Origin: Melampsora larici-populina 98AG31
Lineage: Eukaryota > Basidiomycota > Pucciniomycetes > Pucciniales > Melampsoraceae
NCBI RefSeq assembly: GCF_000204055.1
Contig: NW_006768802.1
Span: 761,512-825,511, forward strand
Direction: 5' to 3'
Length of the DNA: 64,000 nt
Made by a program: the position numbers and the translations under genes. The notes under the pieces were generated by a model. It saw nothing but the letters and a program-made list of their open reading frames with translations. It searched no databases and was not told the DNA's origin. This document shows, in pieces, positions 46,843 through 58,633 of the stretch (the stretch's first letter is position 1; each line of letters begins with the position of its first letter).

Positions 46843-47694
46843 ATTTTGGATTTTTGGATTTTGGATTTTCTTTGGTATTTTTCAAGGAATGAAGAAATTG
46901 CATTCTTTTAAACAAACCAAATCAAATGAGTACTTTACTTGAAAAAAATGACTTTTTTCTTACTTTTTTTTACTTGTGATTTTTTTTGCATGATTTGTTG
47001 GAATGATCAAGTAACAAAAACAAGTTGATAGATAGAAAAAGATGAGGATTAGATGAACTTTCACAAAGTTTGATTTGAAAAAAAAAGATAGAATTTCAAC
47101 AATGAAGTATGGATCAACTTTTGACGAGTGTGAGAATTTGTTTTGAGTGAAAAAAGTTTTTCTTTTACGGAGAATAATTGCTTTAGAGTAATTGCTTTTA
47201 TTTGGTAAATTATTTTGCCTTATCTGACCAATGCAAAAACTTGAAGATGTCTCTTTTGACAAGTTCAAATCAAAATGACTTATGTACATATGTACTCAAA
47301 CTTGCAAAGAACCAATTGTCTTTTGACCTTCAAAGCTTATGAATATTAATAAAATCATGTTCAAATTTTTACATTGCCTGATCAACTTTCTTTTTCCTAA
47401 TAAAAAGAACCACTTGTTAATTTCCTAAAAACCTCTAAAAAACAAAAATATACAAAACCAGACTAAAGAAAAACAAAACAAAAACAAAAAACAGAAAAAA
47501 AAAACAGAAAAAAATAGAAAACAAGATGTAAAAAAAGTAAAAAAAAAAGAAACAACATGAAAGTTTTCTTTTAAGAGAGTAGCTCTCAATGATGTGATTT
47601 TTTTTATGAAAAATAAAACTATATAGTTTTTTTTTCATTCATTTATACTTGTACTACTTTATTTAAACCTTTAACAAAAGAAAGAAAGAGACAG

Positions 47695-47727
<33 letters not shown>

Positions 47728-47810
47728 CAATGAACGATAAAGAGAGAAATGAAAGAAAAACGCAAATAAAGATAAAAAAAAGTCAAATCCATGCTTTCTT
47801 TGGTTTGGTC
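46843..47810. other. Convergent 3' intergenic region, A/T homopolymers and microsatellite
   Basis: Separates the 3' ends of yif1 and the SKT5-like gene. It is rich in poly-A/poly-T (47430-47640) and has a CA dinucleotide run at about 47700-47727. No gene. Confidence 0.8.
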
Positions 47811-50800
47811 TTAAGAGATTATACATTCTGATGCGGCTTGATCTCTAGTAGGCCTAGCTTGTTTCTTACCAGGCTAATTAAAAATCCAACCAAAAGAAAA
47901 ATTCGAAAACGATTAATTTATGGACACACAAAAGGATTATGATATAGATAGATAGATCGACTCAAGCTTACCTTTTGTGCTCCCAACTTTTTCAATTCAG
48001 TTAATCTTTGCATAGCTCTCTTATTATTATTAGCTAAGTAAATCGGCAAATCCAAACCAATCCATCAATCAATCCTAAATTTGTCATCAAAAAAGAAGAA
48101 AAACAAAAAAACTTACTAGCAGCTCTCATATACCATCTTTTAGCTTCATCAATATTCTGTTTGACTCCAATTCCCACCTCAGAATAATAACCCACAGCAT
48201 ATTCAGCTTTAGGTAAACCTTTATTAGCAGCTCTTCTAGCCCAAAGATAAGCTTCTGAATCAGATTGTTTCAAGACACCTTCAGATCCCGTTAAATACCA
48301 ACCTGAAAGTGCTAATTCAGATTCAGCATCTCCTTTGGCTGCTGCTTTGGTATACCATCCAATCGATCTTCGTGGATCTACTGGACATGTTAAGGCTCCA
48401 TATTCATAACATGCTCCTAATCGGTTTTGTGATGGTGGATATCCTAGTTGAGAAGCTTGGGTATAAAGTTCTCTTGCATATGCTTCATCTCTTTGTAATA
48501 AATAAACTACTGGTGCATTGGGTGCCACAGGTGTTGGATCCTTACGAGAAGCAGTGGATGCTGCGTTAGGAGCAGGAGTGGGTGCAGATACGATCGGTGG
48601 TTTTTCATAAATTTGGGCTAATTCATGTAACGCATGTGGATTATCTTCATCAGCTTGTTGTGCAGCTCTTTTCAGCCAAAGTAATGCTTCTTGTGGATTT
48701 CGTTGTTGTCCTAAAAGTCCATTTAATAAGATCATGCCTAATTTATACATTCCAGATGTATCACCTAAAGCTGAAGCTTTACGATAAAACAAAACAGCTC
48801 GATTGGGATCTTTTCGTGTACCTGCTCCTACTTCATTGCAAACTGCTGTACGATAAGTAGCTGCTGGATGATTCTGTTTTGAAGCTTGAACATATAAATT
48901 ATAAGCTTTTTCATGATCGACTTGTAATCCTAAACTACCATTTCCTAAACAATTGGCTAAAAAGAATTGAGCATCTGCATAAGCTGGTTTACCTACTCCA
49001 ACGCCTTGTGTTGCTAATTTTTTAATTAATTTCAAACTTTCTTGTAAAAGTGCATCTCTATATTTCTTAATTGCTTTATCATCTCCAGCTGCACCACCTG
49101 ATGCTAATTTTTTGGCTGCTTCGATCAAGAATTTGGCAAAATTGAAATGAGCTTCTGGATCTAATTCTGATTTGATTCGATTTCGATATTCATCAATTGA
49201 TGCTTTGGTGATGGTAGGACCAGGTTTAGGTGGAGCTGGCGAGCTTCGAACCGGCCCACGAGAAGAAACAGAGAGTGAAGACATGGATGTACCGGATCGA
49301 CTAAGACCGGCTCCCTGGGCGTAAACTTGAGAGGACGGATGAGGGCGTAAAGCTTGTTGTGGATGACCGTAGGGATCAGCGTATCCACTGGGGCCACTAT
49401 AGTTGGGACCTGAAGGGTAAGGATGTTGCGCTTGAGGAGCTGTCGAAACAACGAGATAAGTTAACAAATGATCAAGATTCAAAGAAGAAGGAGAGTGTGA
49501 ACATCGAGGATATGAATAGCTATGGAGTCTTATTATGAAAGGGGATCACGAGAAAGGTGGGGTGTTCTGAAAGGGCACAAAGACTCACCAATGCCAAATT
49601 GATTCACAGGGACAGCTTGATAATACTGACGTTGGGCTGGGTTAGGGGCGTAAAAGGCGTTAGCAGATGCGGTCGGAACACCACGAAGCTGCTGAGACGG
49701 ATGATTGAGATTGTGTGGGCCTGGGACAGCAGTGTAGGCAGGATGTGGAGAGAAAACCAAGGCCGAGGGATTGGTTTGTGGATGAGAAGGATGTTGTTGA
49801 GGATGATGAGTAGGTGGTGCACCAGGGTGATTCGGGTTGGCATAGATTTGTTGAGCTTGATGAGGCATGTATGGTTGAGAGGGATCCATCGGATGTGATG
49901 GATACGGAGGGTAATGAGGACGAAGATTGTTGTTAACATTTGTGGAAGGTTCCCCGATGACATCATTTCGATTAAAGCCAGATGTACTTGGTTGAGAAGC
50001 CGAATAAGAGTTGATTGAACCAGGGCCAGCAAGGCGTTGTTGTGGATGAGGTGCAGTTACATGGCCTTGTTGATCATTAGAAGACTCTGGAGCAGGTGCT
50101 AGCCTATTCAAAGTGGAGTTTATGGTTTCATGTGAGCTGACTGGGGATGAGATCACTCCACCGTAACCATCATCTTGGATGGAGGGTGAAGGGATTGAGT
50201 CATCGACTTCGGTATGAGGAGCAAAGTGTGCAGGATGAATAGCCATTCGATGTGAATCGTTTGAAGCCGAGGTGTTCATGACAGGTAAACTTGAAGTTGA
50301 GATTGGACGATCTTCATACATGCCAATGATTTTATTATTTTCACCACTATCTGTAAGTTTGATTGGCATAGAGCTACGACTATTAGTTGAATCTTGACGA
50401 GAGTGATGTGGAGTGGAGTGTTGAGAAGCAGAAGAAGAGGAAGAAGAAGCAACAGATTGTTGATTGATAGGAGGGTTCAAAGAGGATGAAAATGAAGGTC
50501 TGCTTGAGCTAGTATCAAAATCAATAGATTGAGAACTTCGACTACCTAAATCGAATGAGTTTGTACGACTATTAGATTGAGGTTCGAGATTAAGGTTTGA
50601 TGAATCCTTTTCTTCATGTTCGAGTTGAGATTGATTACGAATAGGTGGAGTGAAAGATTGGTCAACTAGCCTTAGACGATCTAAATGTAAATCATCAGCC
50701 GTTGGTAAAGGAGGAACAGCTTGTTTGACGGGGGAAGTTTGACGTAAAGAAGGGGAAGAACGATTTGAATGACGAGTGAGAGCTCGAGTAGGAGAAGATT

Positions 50801-51102
50801 CTATTCAAGATTCAGAAGAAAGGATTAGTTATTCTTTGATTCTTGATAAAAGTTAATTAAGATTTACCTTTACGAGACCAAAATAAGTGATCAGATGAGT
50901 TTTGATCGATTTCAGGAAGAAGAGGGAATGGTTGAGATTCATGAAGAGGCAGAGAAGGATTGGATGAGTCTGATTCTGTTTGTTGTTGTTGTTCTTGTTG
51001 TTCTTGTTCTTGTTCTGGTTCTGGTTCTGGTTCTTGTTCTTGTTCTTGTTTTGGTGAAGCAGATGGTGAAGGTGCCGATGGTGAGGATGATAAAGTGTTC
51101 AT
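47811..51102 (-). CDS. skt5: Chitin synthase 3 activator, SKT5/CHS4-like SEL1-repeat protein
   Basis: Five exons join in phase to 964 aa: 51102-50868, 50800-49589, 49439-48117, 48033-47972 and 47873-47811. Residues 1-480 are low complexity: a Glu/Gln/Pro run near 18-42 (EQEQEPEPEPEQEQEQ), then Ser/Pro/His/Asn-rich sequence. About residues 600-925 hold SEL1-type repeats (AYNLYVQASKQNHPAATYRTAV, AVLFYRKASALGDTSGMYKLG, ALLWLKRAAQ, ARELYTQASQLGYPPSQNRLG, SIGWYTKAAAKGDAESELAL, AYLWARRAANKGLPKAEYAVG, AKRWYMRAA). The C-terminus is ECIIS, a CaaX-type prenylation signal, as in yeast Chs4/Skt5, which is farnesylated. Such proteins recruit and activate chitin synthase III at the plasma membrane. The domain pattern and CaaX box support SKT5 over other SEL1 proteins. 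Confidence 0.9.
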
Positions 51103-54100
51103 GATGAGATGAGTATAAGATTGTTCTTGTTGACCTGTTCTTGTTGACCTGTTCTTGATGGATGGATGGATTGAATTGACTGTTGACTTGAATGCTAAAT
51201 CCCAATCTGAAGTCTGAAGTTGATGATTCTAAATTTTAATCATTTTCTCTTTTTTCTTCAAATTCAATTCTTAAATTTTAGAAATCCCAATTCACTTCAC
51301 TTCTTCACAATTTGTATTCTTTCAAGTTTCAATCAAACAAAAGAATCAAAACATCAACTCACCAATCCTTATCAATCACATCATCAATTCAATTGACTGA
51401 CAGAATGCTATGAAAGCATGCAATTGTTTCACTGGATCCTCCAAATCCATCAATATGGATTCATGGATTTCAAGAAAGATTGAGATAGCCTTACTCTGAG
51501 AACTAAAACCTTGTCGCAGAGTCTTTTTGGATTGTGTGGGGAATCTGCAACTTCATGGTGATGGTATGTATACCACTTATGATGGTTGATATTTGATCCT
51601 GATTGATTAAACCTTGATCAAACTCCCTACAATGTCAAAGGACACCAACATTTCAATTTCAATAGAAACTTGGAATTAAACCTACCAGATTTAAAGTCCT
51701 TCAAAAAATCAGTTTGTAACTTACTAAAGTCAACTCCTTTGTGAATCAAGATTTGAATTTTCATACCAGGAGTCAACACAATTTTTAGTTGGGTACCATA
51801 GGAAATACGTCTGAAATAGTCAATTTCAGATTTTTAGTTGGGTACTATAGGGAATAAGTATGAAATAGTCAATTTCAGAAAGTTGTAAACCAATGTAGCA
51901 CATCAAGAAGAACATTAGAACATTCATTCTTATTTTGTGATAACTTCATTTGCTCCAATGATTGCACCAACCAGAATTTGCTCACAAAAATGATGAAACT
52001 TTCAACTCTGATTACTATCTTGGTTCCTTTGAAGGAGATCAGCCTGTACAAGACTTTCTAAAAGATTAACTGACTGGAAGCAAATCAGGTTTGGGGTAAA
52101 AGTGAGATCAAATCATGGTTCATCTTAATATATAATTTTCCATTGCCAAGTTACAATCTTCCCATCATAAAACTAAATTTTGCACAATGAAATTGAATGT
52201 TTTTGAGATTTATTGGAAAAGTCCCTTACTTTTGACAAATCAAATTGAGATTCTATGGGTTTAAGTTACAAACAAGATCTACTCATGAAGGATTGCTCAT
52301 ACATATACATAATGTTTCTCCTCATGGGAGACCATTCACAAATTGAAACTGAGTCTTGAGGTCTCACAACGTCCTAAAAAGTGTAATCCTGTCTTTCATT
52401 TTCTTTAACTAGTCTGGTTCCTTTGGGGGTATATATGCAATGTCCCATTTTCCTGCATAAATATTAATAGCTATGGCTGAATAAGCTGGGATGTTTACAC
52501 CTTGTTGCAAATTGACCTCTCTGGTCAACTTGAAGTACAATTTTGGTGCCTGGTGCACTGTAAAGGAAAGATAAAACCTGGTTCAATGATAGAGTCAAAA
52601 TCAGGTAGGATGAGAAAGGTTCACCTACTCTTTGTATGTACCTTGTGTGCCTTGCTTCAAGCCAGTTACCATTCCAGATGGGATTGACCAATCATTGGTA
52701 ATGGTATCATTGTTTGTGGCTATGAGAGCTTTTGAGCCACACAAGTATACAGATTCTAATTACCCAACTACATTTATTCAAGCCAGAAAAAATATCAATG
52801 ATCAATGTCAATCGCATCAGGAAAATCAAGCAAAGAAGTCACATTGCAGGACAAGAGCAGTAGATGTGAATGACGAGGAATTTAACATCTTCCAATTGCA
52901 TTGGACAATTCCCTCACAATTAGGACATTTGTAACTAACTGGCTCACGTCTGGCAAGCGCCTGTATCTTGATTCCTCCCACTATCATTGAATATTGATGT
53001 TTGCAAATCAAACCACTGAAAAAGTGTACTTTGGAAGGTATTGTATGTATAAGTACCATCACCACCCCAGATTTCTCACAAAGCAAAAGATCATCAACAT
53101 TTTACAGTTTACTGCTGGACTCTTTGGTGGTCCATCATTGAATATATCATATTTGTACCCGCTGAACACATCAACTGAGTCATAATCCCATGTGAGGAGG
53201 AGAAGGTGAGCAATGAAATATTGTGGATCAGTGACTTTGAGAGTGGCACCACTTCTTTCAAGATTATGTTTAGTGACATAGACAGTGCTTTCAGAACTGA
53301 GTAACATCATTTACGGTCATCAGTGTGACAACTTCAGAGGAGACATGATCACTACATAGAAAGACTTTGATCAACTCAACTGACCATCCAAAATATCTGC
53401 AAAGGTTGAATTTTGGGGAGAAAAGGCTCATTCAACACAGGTCCATTTTGTGTCTAACAAGTTGAATCTCTTTGCAAAAGAATAACTCACCCTGCATCCC
53501 AACCAGTTCCCTGTGGAATTGGCTAAACAAAACACCACACAAACACACCACCAAAAGCAAGATACTACAGAAACGGATATAAATCTTAAGAGCGATTGGA
53601 ATGCACACCTTCAATAGAAATTAGGCCATTGGTCTTGAAAAACAGAACATTCCATGTAAGCTTTGTCATCTTGACCACTGTTTTATGAGTTTAGATGCAA
53701 TGGAGTACTACCTTGAATATCTGTGCGATATTGGCATTGGGATACCTGGTTATTGCCCAACGGCAAGTCTGAACAGGTCATGCAAATCAGTCATCATTTC
53801 AATTCCCAAGTGACTTGAAGTGTGATGATTCAAACTCCAATATGTTTGATTTACCCACATACCAATGATTGGACAGTGTCAGTTTTGCTGAAGTTCTCAT
53901 CTTGGATGATGCCTAAACCACTTGAGCTCTTGATTTGACCAAGGATTTCTTGACGTCCTCACACTGGTGCATCCTCAAGAGGCATGCTCTTCCCTGCGGC
54001 CAATCTGAAGCCATTCACACCCAATTACGCAAGAAGCAAGCTATTTTTGTGTGTTTCAAGATCAAACCCTGATGACAGCATCCAAAAAAACCAGCTCTGT

Positions 54101-55940
54101 TATATAAAACAAGGATTCCATGCCTCCAAAAAGAAGAAGAGTATCTTTTTACAAACCAAAAAACTTCCCTTTGAGAAATTGAACTCTATGACTTATACTA
54201 AAACCAGCAATTACTTATGATTGAGATCATCTCAATTCTTTGATTTCATCTTTCTTATCTGACTTTGAACATCTAGTACCATTACTGTTCATTGCTTTTT
54301 CTAGCAGTTGGTTATTGAAATGAGACAGAATAAGACCCAGCAAGCTTGATTTTGGATTAACTTCCTTTTGACATCCCAGATGTTTCAATCTCTTTGTTAA
54401 TATGCAGAAACTAGACTGTTACAGAATTACAAACCTGAGACAGGAGTTTGGAACAGACCTTTCAGCAAGTATCAGGCAGCAGTACCCATCCCGCACCTCA
54501 GACAACATGGAATTGCCAGCTCCTGTTTTACAAAGGCTTCAATTTACCTGAGTAAACTTCTGTAGCAAAGCCAATAAAGAAGCTTCAAGCAACATCATTC
54601 AGCCTCAATTCCCTTCAAGCCATCCGTTTTAAGTCTCAGGCTGACAATTATGTGTCATTACATTGGCAGCTATTTCAGCCTTGGATAGAAAGATAAATAA
54701 CTTACGTGTCAACAATACCTCCCACACTTGTGGCCTTGCAACATTTGATCATATTGGAAGACTCTCCACATGTACCACATTTGGAGTGTAAGATGTAGCT
54801 AACAGTCTGTTTGGCTCTTGAAAACTAGGCTTACTCATTGCAGCTAAGGTATGTAAATTTCTTGCAAACCTGATAATTGACCCACCCCTGATCTCCTCAG
54901 CAATGCTCATTTGGGGGTGATATCTGAACCCATCTGTAGCCTGCCGGCCCAAAGTGGTCTTCACACTTCTTGGCTACATCTTGATGGGACCATCAAAATA
55001 ACTACTTGAGATTGAGACTGTTTGTCGCGTCAGATACCATCAATCAACATTGATAGGCATTGAAAAGAGTACTTACCTAAACCATAACATCTGTGCAATG
55101 ACTGTGGGCAGTTTTGCAAAACAGGAAAAGACCAAGCCCAAGGAAGATGATGAGCATGATGTGGGCTTTGAAGCCAATGAGCGTAGCAGCAATAGTGGGA
55201 TGTGGTGGAAGGATGAAAGATATGTACGGAAACACTTCAAACACTGGAAAGATTGTTCAGGAAACGCAAGACAACAAAGTGTAAGAAATGTGGAGGTTTG
55301 CAACTCGGTTCCTTGAACCTCATATTGTGCTTCTTACAGATTGGCATCCTAGATCTGATTGTGAAACACTCATCTCAATCTCACATACAAGACCACCAGG
55401 CTACCCGTGGAGATACATGTTGGAAACTCTCGACCCGGCTGAGCCTGGGCTGAGCTGATGATCACATACAACATATAGTTTGCACACTTGCGACCTCTTG
55501 CTACCAAGCGCTGAGCTCCTGAATCAACATGTCCAAATGCAAACAGCTCCAAGCTACGCACACCGAGAAATGCATTGCTCACTTGGACCAAAGTCGAGGC
55601 TCTTCAAGACTTCATCCACCACTAATCATTGTTGACAACAATGTAAGTGATTGGATTGCTTGTTCAACTGCTTAGGAGGAGCAGTGAGAAGGTCTTCAGT
55701 TTCATGCAATCTGCAGTACAGCTATATTTCTCAATAGATTTCACCAGTGTAGTAAAGAATTCCTTCTCATAAAAAAACCATGGATGAAGCTTGCCAATGC
55801 AAAAACAAAATAGAATACAAAAGGAACAGGAGAAAGACAGTACAGAAGATATAGTGGGGGTAGAGTACCCGCACACAACTAGCCCAATTATTCAGATCCT
55901 GACATTCCTTCAACAAACAACAAACAAGATTCTAGATGTG
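51103..55940. other. Repeat-rich region with degraded sequence, no intact gene
   Basis: 4.8 kb. The left end is the SKT5 5' region, with a short GTTCTTGTTGACCT repeat near 51121-51150. The rest has many stops in all frames. Some minus-strand stretches look protein-like (around 53059-53310, with LLLTWDYDSVDVFSGYKYD) but are isolated and broken; I could not name a family. A 49-bp tandem repeat is listed separately. Confidence 0.4.
51781..51878. repeat. Imperfect 49-bp tandem repeat, two units
   Basis: Units 51781-51829 and 51830-51878 both start ATTTTTAGTTGGGTAC and end GTCAATTTCAG, with a handful of mismatches in between. Confidence 0.9.
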
Positions 55941-56458
55941 TTAACCATGCAATATCTGAATCAAAGAGAACAAGACAAAGGATTTTTTGGCCCGGACCAC
56001 TACTGGCGTGTTCAAAACAAGTTTATCAAGGGTAGTATCCATTTCAAATCCTGGGTTCTCAGCAACCTCTGTTCCGCGCTTTCATGCAAGCAGCATGACT
56101 ATTCAACACATCATTGCCCAAGTTTTAGTAAAAGTCAGACTCGTGAAAAAGTTCAAAGCAAGGCTAATAGTTTTCACTGACTCCATACGTTGCTTGCGTT
56201 TTTCGTGAGCTCGTTGTTGAAGGGCTTGGCCAGCGACCCTGAAAAATGGTGATCAGCACACTTGTTAGCAATCAACTTAAGGAGACAGACAAAGACAGGG
56301 TTGCTTACGATTCATCAGCTGGGTTTGAAGCAGCAGAAATGGTGACTATATCACATGAAGGAGACATCAGTTGGATTGATGATGAACAAAAAGGGGGACG
56401 AATACAAAGGTTGCTCACCGGCTAGAATAGCAACCATAAACAACTTGATGGAAACCAT
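55941..56458 (-). CDS. Candidate small secreted protein
   Basis: Exons inferred by splice signals and phase: 56458-56419, 56345-56309, 56238-56189 (or to 56178) and 56068 (or 56066)-55941. The N-terminus MVSIKLFMVAILAVTISAAS is a good signal peptide with likely cleavage after the Ala/Ser stretch. It is followed by NPADESVAGQALQQRAHEKRKQ and, in the last exon, VAENPGFEMDTTLDKLVLNT. The first three junctions (GTGAGC/TAG, GTAAGC/CAG) keep phase and use consensus sites, which is unlikely by chance. Donor and acceptor of intron 3 are ambiguous, and the 3' end may lie further left; the stop at 55941 is provisional. About 95 aa as modelled, with no Cys-rich pattern. I recognise no family; a rust secreted or effector-like protein is one possibility. 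Confidence 0.5.
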
Positions 56459-56594
56459 TGCGAGAAATCAATTATTGCGTAGAATGAATGTTTTCTTTGT
56501 AAAGAGTTCAAGATTGGAGTGGTTTGGAATGTTTAGTGCAGATGAGGGACAAACCAATTGTGGAGTCCTCTTATATAGCCATTTGGCCGATTGT

Positions 56595-56645
56595 AACTCA
56601 ACTAGGTCCCTCGGTGTGAGAAGCAGGGAGGGACTTGGTTGAGTT
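56595..56645. repeat. Mini foldback element, copy B
   Basis: Arms AACTCAACTAGGTCCCTC (56595-56612) and GAGGGACTTGGTTGAGTT (56628-56645) are inverted copies with two mismatches; 15-nt loop. Same core CCAAGTCCCTC as copies A and C. Confidence 0.7.
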
Positions 56646-58140
56646 TACGCTCGGAGAAGTTGAAAATCAAGACTTGGATAAGTTTAGCAGAGTTTAACGC
56701 TAACTTAACATTTGCCCTTGGTGCTGATGTGAGCAAGTGTTAGCATTGGGCTGACCCGACGAAGTTTCCGGATCACGTTTCCGGATTGAACTTGAGAGTT
56801 TATTTCTGGGCTCAACAATCAAGTTCAACACCCACCGATTGGGGGTGTGGGTGTCCATTAGTTCACTCCTCTTCACTCCAATAATTCATTCTCATTTCGA
56901 AGGAAAAAATATTGGGCCCGCTAAGTCGCGTGAGCTCACGGGAAGTCGCGTATCTTGCCAAGTGATTGCTATTGCTGACATTTCCAGATTCTTCAGTTCA
57001 AATCGCAATCTCAAGCTAAGACATAACGTCATTGTACGTGTATGGGGAAAATGGTAGCACGAGAAAAATTTATGAAAGAAAGAAAAACAAGTCGAAGATT
57101 TGTATTTTATGCCCACCCTGGATCGAGCCGTAGTTTAATCAGGTCGAATCTAGTTGAATCTAGGCTAATCTGGGCTATGTTAGGAGGAAAACAAATGGAA
57201 TCGACTAAACTCAACAAAATCCCACGCTGCGTCTCGAGTGTTGAGTTTAGGAATCGACATAGATCGAAATACGATGGAATCAAAAAACTTGAGCAATAAT
57301 AACAATCCGCCATCACGTGTACCCAGCTCACGTGATTTCGAGAGCCCCTACGAGCCCCTCTCCAGATGTAGAGACTCTCGATCAAAATTTCAGGGCTCTG
57401 GAGGTTCCACTCTGAATTTTGCAAGGAAGCGGTTTTTCGTGTTTTGACCCCCTAGATGTGCGAGACCCCGCACAATAGGGAGGCAGAGGAAGGCCATGGC
57501 GGATGCTCTAAGTGATATGTTTTGTGACGTCCAAAAGAAGTAAATTACTAACGAAACATATTGCGCTCAACGTTACGTTTTAAACCACTCTTTTGACCAT
57601 CTTGTATATTGATCTCTACTGCACTGATGCTACCACATTTGTCATTCAATATACATATCTTGAATTTCTTCATAATTTCCTTGTATTTTCTTCTTGGGTT
57701 GCGGCCTTCAACGTTCAAGTTTGGATGACAAGAAATCCAACTTTAGAAATTGGGCTCAAAATACCAATTATTTTGAGGGGATGGATACGAACAATATTAG
57801 GCTTGTTTGCATTTTTGATCAATCACATGATCTGCGGTTGGTTCATTGATTGTTGATTTATTATAATTTCTTTGAATGTGGTTAAAGTGATAAGTTTTTC
57901 GAATTTGTTCGATCTCGTAATGTTTGAGATTATCTTGGAGAAGTTGCTATGTATCGAATTAATGGAAGGAATTCAAAATCGAGAACTGTGCAAACTCAGC
58001 TTTTCAGGTTCAAACCTGGACGAACATCTTCATCAATCAAATAAATGGAACCGTTCATTCGAGAAAACCCTCAGCTACAGAGATTGAGTACACAAAACCT
58101 CGTTTCCTTCGTGAGGATGTCTGTAAGATAACACATAAAC

Positions 58141-58197
58141 TTACCAAAGTCCCTCCCTCACCTCGACTACTCGTGAGGGAGGGAGGGAGTTTGGTAA
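58141..58197. repeat. Mini foldback element, copy C
   Basis: Arms TTACCAAAGTCCCTCCCTCAC (58141-58161) and GTGAGGGAGGG...TTTGGTAA (58173-58197) pair, with an extra GGGA unit in the right arm; 11-nt loop. Confidence 0.7.
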
Positions 58198-58633
58198 TTT
58201 TAGATAACGCACCTGGCAGATCGTTGGACGGTCGTGTAGTCAAAGATGCTCTGCAGTGCTTTATGGTAACATCCTTGTGATGCTGTTGTCTGCCTATAGC
58301 ACATGACGTAACTGACCAGAAAGTGGCATGGTCCCACAAACTTGGCACGGTCATCGCATCATCAGGATACTTACTTTCTCCATTACGCCCAATCAAGCTG
58401 GAGTTCAATGATCTCATCGGCTTTGATTTTTGAAACCTCATAGGGCCATCACTATGTATTTTTCAACGAAAAGAAAAGACACAGCATCTTGAAAACGTCA
58501 GAATGTGATGGTCCATCCGCAAATGTGATGCCCCACAAACTCGCGTTTTCAAGAAAACATCTCTACTTGTGAATTGCCAAATAAAATTAGAGCATGCTGA
58601 TGGAAATTCACCAGGGTTGAAGTGATTGACTTT

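Larger units (their letters stand above)
56459..58633. other. Intergenic region with foldback repeats
   Basis: No supported gene in 2.2 kb. It contains two mini foldbacks (56595-56645, overlapping its left part, and 58141-58197). A direct repeat of GTTTCCGGAT occurs near 56764-56790. The short ORFs lack motifs. Confidence 0.5.

Noticed and set aside
53059..53310. 83-aa minus-strand ORF with a structured look
   Set aside because: Flanking frames are full of stops and no family is recognisable; left as part of the degraded region.
57505..57520. GGATGCTCTAA, resembling the right tip of the Harbinger-like MITE plus TAA
   Set aside because: No matching left end could be found within a plausible distance.
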